Assembly (NCBI GenBank): GCA_011032825.1
Contig: JAADJZ010000007.1
Coordinates: forward strand, 248,001-312,000
Direction: 5' to 3'
Length of the DNA: 64,000 bases
DNA from: Massariosphaeria phaeospora
Lineage: Eukaryota > Ascomycota > Dothideomycetes > Pleosporales
The position numbers and the translations under genes were made by a program. Below, piece after piece: positions 12,355 through 21,410 of this stretch. Each line of letters starts with the position of its first letter. The first letter of the stretch is position 1. The notes below the pieces were generated by a model. That model searched no databases. It was given only the letters and a program-made list of their open reading frames with translations, and was not told the DNA's origin.

Positions 12355-12906
12355 GATGTCTGTGCGGCGGCTTTTGCTCCGACGAAGTACACACTCCAAC
12401 CAAGTGAACAGGCAGTGGCTGCAAAATATGTAGTAGAAATAGCAGTGCTTTACGCCCGTTCGTGTGCTTTTGAGCGCTGGTCGTGGGAGGTGTGGGTAGG
12501 TAGCTGGGGCAAAGCTGCGTGAAGCCCCAAGGCGGATGCCTGCGGATCACCCACCAGACGCATTCGTTTGATGAGGGCTACGACGGCTAAGCCCCTTTCT
12601 ACACGTCACGTGTGCGGCGCGGCTCCAGACAGACGTCATTGCAAGCGCTAAAGACATCGTACCGCCGAATCACCCACCTGTCAAAGCGGCAGAGAAATCT
12701 AACGGTCGTTACACAAGGAGCGGACGGGTTGGCTGTCGATGGCAAGTACTGCCGCCAGCAATGACGCCACTCCTTCCATGTAGCTGCCCAGTTTGGCTGT
12801 TTTATGCGCCGGTTCAGAAGTGTATTTAGGAAGCTGGAGCCTGCGTGCTCTGCTCTTCAAATCGAGACAACTTTCAGATCCAACTTGATGCCTTTGCTTG
12901 ACCGCT
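12355..12906. promoter_or_regulatory. Divergent promoter region KEI1/short-chain dehydrogenase
   Basis: This 552-bp stretch separates two divergent starts. It contains TCACGTGT near 12607, a CACGTG E-box-like core. Nothing else was recognised. Confidence 0.45.
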
Positions 12907-14052
12907 ATGGCTGACTATCAACCTTCTGCGCCGAAGATCCAGGAGCAGGACTTGAAGGGCAAAGTAGCCGTCGTAACGTAAGAACCCCATCGTTCAGTCT
13001 GATATGTCGCTTTTGCATCACAATCGTAACCCCCAGGGCTAGTTTCTTTCGTTCCAGTTAAAGTCATTGATGCGGGGGGCATTTCTCCTTCGGACAACGT
13101 GACTCAATACTTGTCTTTCTTTCATTCACATGTCAATCTCCTATATTTCCTTTGACTTATGCAGTACAATATATTTCTCTTTCACGTCTTCCCTTCCAAT
13201 CCATCTGGCTTTATCATCACCCATGGCCATCTGTCTAACTTCGACCTAGCGGCGCTTCTAAAGGCATAGGCCGCTCCATCGCTCTCAATCTCGCGACCCG
13301 CGGAGCCTCTGTCCTGGGCACCTACTCCTCCCCTCAATCTGCCCACATCTTCGACGTTTTGTCCCATACCGTCAGCGATCTCTTCCGCACTCGACACACC
13401 TGAACACTACCGCCATCCCAACTCGCCCAAGCTCAAAGGCGTCGTCGCGAACATCACCTCACTCCCATCTGTCGGCGAAGTTATCGGTGTTATAGAAACC
13501 GATTTTGGCGGCAAAGTGGATATCCTGGTTCTGAATGCTGCCCATAACGCCAGACCGAAATTGGGAAGTGCGAGTGAAGCGGATATCACGGCAAGTTTGA
13601 CGGGGAACTTGCAGTGGCCGATTGTGCTAGTGGAGAATCTGGTGAGACAGAAGAGCTTCAATGATAATGCGAGGGTAGTAGTCCTCTCATCTGACCGAGT
13701 CCGCGACCCCAGCCCTGGATCTTCTATCTTCAACGCTACGAAAGCTGGTCTGGAAAGTCTCGCTAGATCGTGGGCTCTCGAGCTTCCATTGTCTTTCCCT
13801 GGAACCACGGTCAATGCGGTCAGTGTTGGGCTGACGGACACGCCTGGGTTGAGGGCGTTCCCTCCGGCTGCAATCGCGGCGTTGAAGGAGCAGAGGCTCA
13901 AGAAGGTCAAAGTCGTGGAAGGCGGGCGGATCGGCTATGCGGAAGATGTGGCGGATGTAGTGGGATGGCTTGCGAGTGAAAAGTCGCGTTTTCAGACGGC
14001 TAGCGTCGTCGCTGCGAATGGGGGTGCCGAGTACGTCGGTGGCTCTGCGTGA
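12907..14052 (+). pseudogene. Short-chain dehydrogenase/reductase, probably degenerate
   Basis: An NAD(P)-dependent SDR of the Rossmann fold. Exon 1 (12907-12977) gives KGKVAVVT and exon 2 (from 13250) gives GASKGIGRSIALNLA, which together make the TGxxxGIG cofactor motif. Intron 1 is long for this window (272 nt). Exon 2 then reaches a TGA at 13401. The conserved remainder (VVANITSL, VDILVLNAAH, VSVGLTDTPG) lies one frame over, from about 13400 to 14052. Either there is a frameshift near 13380-13400, or a 61-nt intron (13371-13431) skips the stop and a normally conserved segment. The active-site Tyr of YxxxK is replaced by Phe (codon TTC at 13729, in FNATK), although the Lys is kept. Both features suggest loss of enzymatic function. 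It converges with the broken transporter, 35 bp away. Confidence 0.62.
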
Positions 14053-14087
14053 TTGGCGGAAGTAGATGCTACTTGGATAGGTCTATG

Positions 14088-15666
14088 CTACTCAACTCTC
14101 TTTGCACAATATGTGCTTCGGGTGCGAATTTTCTCACCATAAAACCATAAGACCGAAATGACCAAAATACCCACAATTGTGAATCCTCCCGCCAACACCG
14201 TTGCACCCAGACCGAAACCCAGCTTGTCAAACATGTACGGCGCAAAAAGAGGGAAGAAGGTAGCCGTGATGCTTCGCGTGACTAAGTTCGTCGACACCGC
14301 TGACGTAGCGTACTGGGTGTACGTATCGATTGTATAGATGGTGATGCAGGCTGAGCAGATATAACATCCAGCCGTGAAGAGGAGACAGCCAATGTTGGGC
14401 ATGATCCAATGCAACTTCGCTGCACCTGACCAGCCCCACCAAAGCAGACCGATGGGAACCAAAGCTGTGCCGATAACCATTGTTGGGACGCGATACTCTG
14501 GTTTCCCTATACCGTTATTGCGGGCTTTTAGCTTGGCGTAGATGCGATCCGTGAGGTGCCCAGCAATGTTGACGCCGGCAATGTACCCGATAGCTGCCGA
14601 TATGTAATTGAGACTGCTGATACGGACGCTTTGGCCATACTGGTCTCTCCACATCCGAGGATATATGAAGAGAAACAGAAACATGGTGCCGTACAACAGT
14701 GCCATATAGGTAGCCAGAAGCTGAACAATGAGTTGGGTTGTCAGCATTCGAAACGGACGTTGAAGGTTGGTCTGCATTAGCTGAAGAAATGTTGCTTGAT
14801 CTTTCTCACTGGGACCATATTCTGGCCGCCGACGGCGCTCCAACACGGGCTGATATGTTTCAGGTAGGAATAGCAGCGCTACAACCAACACTACACCTGA
14901 TGCCATGGACGTGATCCAGAAGATCCATCTCCAGTCGGTACCTTCAGAAATAAAGGCGCCCCAATAGTGGAGCTGCCATGTAGATTGCAAGTGCCTTTCC
15001 TCGTTCTTCGGCACGCCACAAGTCCCCGAGTAAGCCACCGGCAATGGCGTCGGCAGCGCAAGCACCAAACCCCGATAAGAGTCGGAACGCCAGCATCATG
15101 TCGAGGGTTTTGGTGGCGCCACAGCCGGTGTTCCAGACCAGGAAAAAAGCAGTTCCACCCAGTAGGATTGGTTTACGACCATAGGCTTCTGATAGAGGCG
15201 CGAGAATCAACGGGCCCGAGCCAACACCAACGAGAATCGGAGAATTGCACAGAAGCCAGTCATTTGCATGCTATATTCTTAAGTCTCTTGAAACCTGCTT
15301 TTCCACTGGCGCGAGCATCGTCTCCGTGAGCGGTTGGAGAAAGGCGAACGCAGACATGATCAAGGTTGCGGCCCATCGTTTCGCTCGTGGCCAGTCTTTG
15401 GGTGATTTGAGATTGGCTAGTGGTGCCTGTATCCGTCAGTCGCGATATTGCGAAACAGTGAACGGTGTGGACTTTACTCTTTCACCATGATCACCGCCAG
15501 ACACCTGCACTGAACTGGCCACAACTGCAGGAGGACCATATACATCCCTGATCTCAAGGGAAGAGGAATCCAGTCCCCCAAGCAATTCCACATCTGCGAA
15601 AGATCCAGTGTTTGCCTGGCCGTCGTGCCCGCCCACTCCAAGGGCTCCTTTGTTTCTGGCGTCCAT
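14088..15666 (-). pseudogene. MFS drug/polyamine-type transporter, decayed
   Basis: The sequence resembles a 12-span DHA1-type multidrug transporter. Exon 1 (15666-15478) encodes a hydrophilic N-tail. After a good intron (15477-15427) comes LKSPKDWPRAKRW, the usual lead into span 1. An in-frame TAG follows at 15273-15271 after VSRDLRI. Family-like residues EYSMQMTGF then appear in another frame, and the first frame resumes at LVGVGSGPLILAPLSEAYGRKP, the conserved loop 2-3 motif. A second break lies near 14950-14975: the frame ends in TGA at 14946-14944 after IYMAAPLLG, and the next conserved piece GAFISEGTDWRWIFW is one frame over, with part of the LLGPxxGP motif missing. The C-terminal half, 14088 to about 14960, is intact. 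At least three disruptions make a functional full-length transporter unlikely, barring sequencing errors. Confidence 0.7.
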
Positions 15667-16510
15667 GCAGTCAATGGGTACCTGGGAAATAAAACGCCCG
15701 TGGCGCTCGCTATGTGAGGATTTGGCACAAGCGTCTTGCCGTAAGCAGAGATGGGCGTTGCTAAGAGAGATTGTATATGAGTGCTTTAGAGTCTACTCGC
15801 CCGCCTGAAGACTGTCAGGGCCACTCTTCAATGTCCGCAGCTGACTGCCTACGTGTAGGGAATGTGTAAGGATCTGTTCGGAGTCCGTAGTTAGTTGTAT
15901 ATATTGATTGCCGAGTCGATTGTCTTGAAGATTCTGGCGAGGAGCGGCACAGCATACACCACAGTAGCACAAGAGTTTGCTCCGGCTGTAAGCGGAGTAT
16001 CAGTACGCGTGCGTTGTAGCCACTCACCCGCCTTAAGACCCCCAAAAACGACCCCAAAACCATCCAAAGATTGACTTACGGCGTACGCCGGAAAGAAAAG
16101 ACACTCACGTTGAGTTTGTGTTTATATATACAGGCTCCACTGAAAAGAATCACAGCTATCCTAGCGTAACACAAGCCTTCGCTACTTCCGATTAGCGTGA
16201 TCGACCGATCAGCGTACGCTGCTAGCAGGGGTTATCCTCCAACCAGAATGGACGGCCTATGCATATCTGCACCTATGTACATGAAAGAAGAGCCTATTAG
16301 GGTGTTCGTTCTAGGTAGGTATTTGAGGTATTTGGTGACATATCTAGATACAGCGACGTCTGCGGGGGGCGGATGCACTCCAGACACCCAAAAAGCTCCG
16401 CCAATGCCGTAGAACTCCGACTTGGGACTTGGACCCCACGTCATTCACCACGTTGCTATTCTCTAGCGTTCCTTCATCCTATCTATGACACCTCGAAACC
16501 ATACACCCCC
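15667..16510. other. Intergenic, transporter relic to aldehyde dehydrogenase 3' end
   Basis: This 844-bp stretch covers the upstream region of the transporter relic and the 3' side of the aldehyde dehydrogenase gene. It holds a TATATATA run near 16122. No gene was recognised. Confidence 0.45.
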
Positions 16511-18160
16511 TCAAAAGAACCCGACGTTATACTTGTCCTGTGCTTGTAGTAATTCGCCACTCTTTTCGGCGTTGGAGCCCTTATCGGCACCTCGGGGCAA
16601 CCATAATGTCTGACTGTTGCACCAACTCTTCAGCCCATTAACGCCCCATTCGGCACCAAGCCCGCTCGACTTGTGTCCTCCAAATGGAACAAGCGGCGAC
16701 ACTTCAAGATGAGTATTCACCCAGACCGTTCCAGCCTCTAGTTGCCGCGCCATTCGCTCTGCCCGCCCCACGTCTCGACTCCACACAGAGCCTCCCAGTC
16801 CCATGGGGTTGCTGTTTGCTCGTGCGACTACATCGTCATCCGAGCCCTCCCAGCGCAGAAGCGGCAAGATGGGGCCAAATTGCTCGTCCTGCGTGATGCT
16901 TGTTGAATCAGGGGGATTATCGATGATGGTGGGTGTTATGTAGTATCCTTGCTCAGACTCTGCAGCACTTCCTCCTAGCAATACCCGCTGCTTCTCCGAT
17001 TCGATTTGCTTCACGTATTTCATAACCTTGTCGTACTGCGTCCGGTTCTGTAGCGGACCGATGAAGTTCTCGTGGTCGGTAGCAGGTCCGACTTTCAACC
17101 CCTTGGTGAACTGCACGAGTGCACTGGCAAATCGATCATATATAGCTGCGTGAACATATACCCGTTTGAGAATCATGCAGACTTGTCCGGAGTTGAGGAA
17201 TCCGACTTGGGCAATCTGCGAGCGCATCAGTATCATCGAAGCACGGTCTCCAAGCTAGACAAGCGACTCACCGTAAGTACGACCGCATCGATATCCACAT
17301 CTTCACAAATAATCGCGGCATCGTTGCCTCCAACCTCTAGCACAACTCGCTTGAGTGTTTTGGCGCAGCTTGCCATAACCAGCTTTCCCGTTCTAACTGA
17401 TCCGGTGAAGCTGACCTTGTCGATTCCGGGATGGGCAGTGAACTTTGGTCCGAGATCATGGTCTCCACTGAGACATTGGAGGACTCCAGGCGGAAATATT
17501 TGCATTCCAAGCTCTATCAGCTTCAAGCCGCAGTATGGCGTATCGGGTGATGGTTTCGCGATCAGAACATTCCCTGCCAACAGTGCAGGCACCAGTTTAC
17601 CCACGAGAACCATCATAGGATAATTCCAAGGCACTAGTGCACAAGCTACTCCAATTGGCAAGTATCGTACAACTGCATGGAAATCTTCAGTTCCCTTTGT
17701 CCATTTATCGGGAATGCTGAGCTGGAGCGGAAGATAGAGGTTCTTTAGAACCCTTTCGAATTCGTCTTGTGCAAGACTGTAGGCTTTGCCTTGCTCTGAA
17801 ATCACCAGATTGACCAACTCTTCACGATAGGTGGATACGAGGTCGGCATAAGCTCGAAGCTTCGCTGCCCGCTCCTCCCAGCTCAACCTTGCCCATGGTT
17901 GCTGAGCTGCCTTCGCTGCCGTTACAGCTCGATCCAAATCTTCATCGGTGGAGACGGGTACATCTGGATTCTTCTCTCCCGTAGCCGGGTTAATTCCGTT
18001 TCTTGTCGTCGAAGTACTTGTGAGTTTTCCATTGATAACGTTGTTAAAAACCTATGCTCGGTTCCACGGTTAGTATCCATTAGAAACATACAGGGAACAT
18101 TTGTGAGAGAGAGGACCCACATACGGTGAAATCAATTCGAGATGTGCCGTTAGTAGCCAT
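16511..18160 (-). CDS. NAD(P)-dependent aldehyde dehydrogenase
   Basis: Oxidises an aldehyde to the acid with NAD(P)+; the substrate is not predictable. Three exons (18160-18125, 18051-17272 and 17215-16511) give 506 residues, a normal length for the family. The catalytic Glu lies in VVLEVGGN (about residue 251) and the catalytic Cys in GQVC (about residue 285). Their 34-residue spacing matches the family. PWNYP and FTGS, the cofactor-site motifs, are present, as is FGPILPLLRW near the end. The first exon is only 36 nt and encodes MATNGTSRIDFT. The terminal 30 residues beyond the core are hydrophilic. It looks intact, in contrast to the damaged dehydrogenase and transporter next to it. Without substrate data it could be a betaine-, benzaldehyde- or succinate-semialdehyde-type enzyme. 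Confidence 0.88.
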
Positions 18161-18887
18161 GATTGCGAAGTTGCTGACTATAGAGACCCTGGTCCCTAAC
18201 TTATCTTCGGATTGTACGATTCTAGAGACCTTCCGTCCATCTTAAGGTTCGTCCCCGCCCACCCCAAGTGGTACAAACATCAACAGCCAAGACACGGTAC
18301 CGTCCTCGTAGGGCACGGAAAGCGCACCAAACAGGTTAGCCACGCACTGTGCCGCAAGTAAGCACAACAGTATTAGGCAGCTACACATGTGTAGGCGTGG
18401 GTAAAATCGAATACGTTAATGTAAAATCACACTCACTATCGCGAAGGAAAATGCAGTTCAAAAAGTGTGTTTGCAGTGGCGGTGCGTTACTTTGCTTTGT
18501 GCTGATACATGTATCTCTGGGCGTGTTTGAGCTGCGTAGAAAGGGGATAGAGGGCCTACCTATTTAACTAAAGAAAACGTTAGAAGGATTTTGCGGAGAT
18601 TCACTATTGCTTCTGAACTACTGCTTAGTACAGAGTGTGCGTGGAACTTGTCACTGCTACTGTTCCAAGGTTGTTCGTGACCTCCGTGAGCATGAGAATC
18701 CCGAGGTCGAGTCACGGGCGACCTGTAGGTGCTCAAGAAGCTAACGGTTTTTGGGGTTAGCGCTCTTTGCGCTAGCGCATGCCTTGGCGAGATCGGAATC
18801 AAGAGCTCTGACTTTCCGACCGCGACCGCGACCACTCCAGCACCACTACATCACAACACCGACAACTCACTGTGACACTCGCCGACC
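18161..18887. promoter_or_regulatory. Divergent promoter region, aldehyde dehydrogenase/U1A-type gene
   Basis: This 727-bp stretch separates two divergent starts. No TATA box or operator-like symmetry was recognised; a GACCGCGACCGCGACC run lies near 18819. Confidence 0.4.
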
Positions 18888-19781
18888 ATGGCGGACAAGA
18901 TGGAGGGAGTTACTGCAGGAGGCGGAGGCTCAGGTCTGGTGGATCCCAGCAATTACCCTGTGCCTATCGAGACGTATGTTTACTCCACACTGAATTTCTT
19001 GCTGCAAGCTAACCGTCCATTAGGGTTTATGTATGTTAAACTGAAACCCCGCAGTCCTTCGCACGCCGTACCGCTGGACTAATTATCCTAGGTCAACAAT
19101 CTCGACGAACATGTCAAACTCGATACCATCAAACTAGTCATGAGGCGCATCTTTGAGTACTACGGAGAAGTCCTCGACGTTATTGCTAAGGGTAGCTTGA
19201 GGCGCAAAGGACAGGCCTTCATTGTCTTCAACAGCGAGAAATCGGTCCTAGATTCTGTTGAGATCATGCATGGTTTTCCGTTGTACGGCAGACCCATGGG
19301 CGTCCGCAGAGCGAAGACCCACAGCGACGCGACTGTTATGCAGAAGGCACCCGCGATATTCGACGAACATAAGCGCAAGAGATTGATGCTCAAAGGTAGG
19401 CGCATCCTTGAGCTCAGATCAATATATGCTAATTGCCCTCCTACAGACCGCAAGCGGGCCGAAGAAGACGCGAAGGCCCAAGCCAATCCTGCAGAGAAAC
19501 CCCGCGCAGCTAAGCCTGTGCTGGCCGTCCCCGACGAATATGTACGACCCAACAAGACCCTGTTTCTTCAGAACATACCCAAGGACGTCGACGCCGAGAC
19601 GCTCACGGCCATCTTCGAGAAGTTCGAAGGTTTCAAGGAAGTGCGGGCAATTGCAATCAAGGCCGTCGCGTTCGCTGAGTTCGCCAATGAGCAATTCGCT
19701 ATCACAGCCAAGGAGGCAACGGCCAACATGCCCATTGGCGCCGAAGGCCAGCCGATGAAGGTCTCTTATCAACGACAGTAG
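18888..19781 (+). CDS. U1A/U2B''-type snRNP protein with two RRMs
   Basis: An RNA-binding protein of the spliceosomal U1 or U2 snRNP. Many fungi have one protein for both roles, so I do not choose. Exons are 18888-18973, 19024-19030, 19092-19395 and 19447-19781, giving 243 residues. The 7-nt second exon is required: exon 1 ends in ...PIET, and only G-GTT-TAT plus GTCAACAAT restores TVYVNNLDEHVKLD, the RNP2 strand of RRM1. RNP1 follows as KGQAFIVF. RRM2 begins NKTLFLQNIP and ends the protein. A charged linker (DRKRAEEDAKAQ) separates the two RRMs. Both introns beside the micro-exon have branch-like sequences (GCTAAC and ACTAAT) near their acceptors. The gene lies tail to tail with VMA8. Confidence 0.85.
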
Positions 19782-19898
19782 GTTATTATTTGCGCTCAAT
19801 GACTAATTGATTTCGACGAATGTTTCAATTATATTCGATGTTTGTTTCTACTATACAGAGCACTATACTTATGAGATTAACCTAGACCACCACCCAGA

Positions 19899-19982
19899 GC
19901 AGCTATTTCGCCCAATACACTCGTCACACTTGGTCGAAAGGCAGCTGGTTCGCCCAATACAATCGTCAAACTTGGTCGAAAG
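19899..19982. repeat. Two tandem 42-bp units
   Basis: Units 19899-19940 and 19941-19982 differ at only a few positions. Both contain TCGCCCAATACA and end in CTTGGTCGAAAG. They lie between the converging U1A-type and VMA8 genes, probably in 3' UTR sequence. Confidence 0.9.
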
Positions 19983-20004
19983 TAGGGACGCGGAAACAGC
20001 GATC

Positions 20005-21005
20005 TCAGAAGATGACGTCCTCGTTGTCTTTATCACCTAGGAGATCTTGTGAGTCTGCAGCTTCTGCAGTTTGACTTTCCTTCTCTGCTGCATCCGCTTT
20101 GGCAGCCTCTCTTGTCAGCTCCTCCGCTGCTGCATCTCTCTGTTTCTTTCCAGACACTTTCTTCAGGCGGTAGAACTCCTCTCGGTCTAGCTCGTCTAGC
20201 TCCGAGTTGATATACTTGATCGTGTTTTCTGTTCGGGGGATGATGACATGCTCACTACCACGGGTAAGCTTTGGGCTGGCGAATGTTCTGGGATACCCAC
20301 ATGGCGTTGACTCGGCGATTCACTACCTTGATAACTTCATCTAAAATGACGAAGGCAGTTTGAAGACTGGCCAATTCCACCAACGTCTCCACTGCCCTTG
20401 CATATGTTTCTCTGGACCTCTGCACTTGTTGACCACCCTTGCCCAAGCCCGTCAAGGCGAAGTCGTTGGCACTTTCCGAGGTGTAGCTCTCGAATTGGGG
20501 CAAGAGGACACCAGAGACGTTCTCCTGCTTTGTGCGCACACGGAAGCGTGCCTGTTTTGCAGACTCTTGCACCTGGAACCCGATGTCACCGCCCACGGCG
20601 TAAGTGACTTCGGCGAGGGAGAAGGCAGCAATTTGCATAACCCGGCCCATCTTGCGCTTCGCCTCATCGATGCGGCGTGTGATCTCTAGACAAACGTTTC
20701 AGCGATACCGCCCCAGATAGTGGACACGTAGAGTAGTATCATCGCACCTCGGAATCGCCTGCGGGGAGCTGGTCAGCGGAGCTCGCGGAGATATAGGGCG
20801 CAGTGTGAGTGCATACTTTGTGAGCGCCTCGCTTTTCCGCTTGAGCAGATCGTGGCCTGTCTGTGCCCCCTTCAGCTTGCCCTTCATCAACGCCAGCGAT
20901 TGCCGCGTCGCGAAGACGGCCTCTCGCGCCTGATAGTGGTGTCAGTATGTGCTACCGCAGCATAGCTTCGACAGCTGCTGGAGCACCTACCCCGCTGCCT
21001 GACAT
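20005..21005 (-). CDS. VMA8: V-type proton ATPase subunit D
   Basis: Subunit D forms the central rotor stalk of the vacuolar H+-ATPase V1 sector and couples ATP hydrolysis to proton pumping. Five exons on the minus strand are 21005-20991, 20929-20817, 20758-20748, 20685-20301 and 20254-20005, giving 257 residues, normal for the family. Key stretches are FATRQSLALMKGKLKGAQTG, RKSEALTK and IIPRTENTIKYINSELDELD, followed by EEFYRLKKV. The third exon is only 11 nt; it supplies the last base of the Lys codon, RFR and the first base of Glu, so that ALTK-RFRE-ITRRIDEAKRK is continuous. The donor of intron 4 is GTGGGT, which yields NAIEHVIIP at the join. The C-terminal 40 residues are acidic and Ala/Glu-rich. 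It is divergent from SYF1. Confidence 0.93.
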
Positions 21006-21410
21006 GGTGATGCGGAGTGCCGATGGGCGGCCTGGGAGGACTGGAGAGAGTTGAAGCCTAGGTGCAGTACGGCTGAGTCGCAGGAGAACACGCGTCGAGA
21101 GTGCAGGCCAGCGTGCTGCGATCAAGACCGAGCCGAGGGCGTCCTGGACTACGGGCCCAGCGTGGAACTGCGACTGACGACGAAACGCCGCGCTACTGCT
21201 CGCTTTGGGGCTGGTGTTGGCTTGGCGCGCGGTCGGCGGCAGGCACGGCGATTGGCCGGCGCCCGGCTGCCAGACCGCTAGACCGTCGAGCAGCTGCAAC
21301 GCCGTCCGACAATCTTTGCTTCTCGCTCTGCATCTCCTCATCCGCCATCGACTCGGCCTCATCGCGTTCCTGCCCGCCGTGGGCCCTCGTACGCCCGCAC
21401 CGGCGCAACC
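21006..21410. promoter_or_regulatory. Divergent promoter region VMA8/SYF1
   Basis: This 405-bp GC-rich stretch between two housekeeping genes must hold both promoters. No specific site was recognised. Confidence 0.45.

Noticed and set aside
12907..18160. Secondary-metabolite gene cluster
   Set aside because: No polyketide synthase, peptide synthetase, terpene cyclase or cluster regulator is near; only a reductase, a transporter and an aldehyde dehydrogenase.
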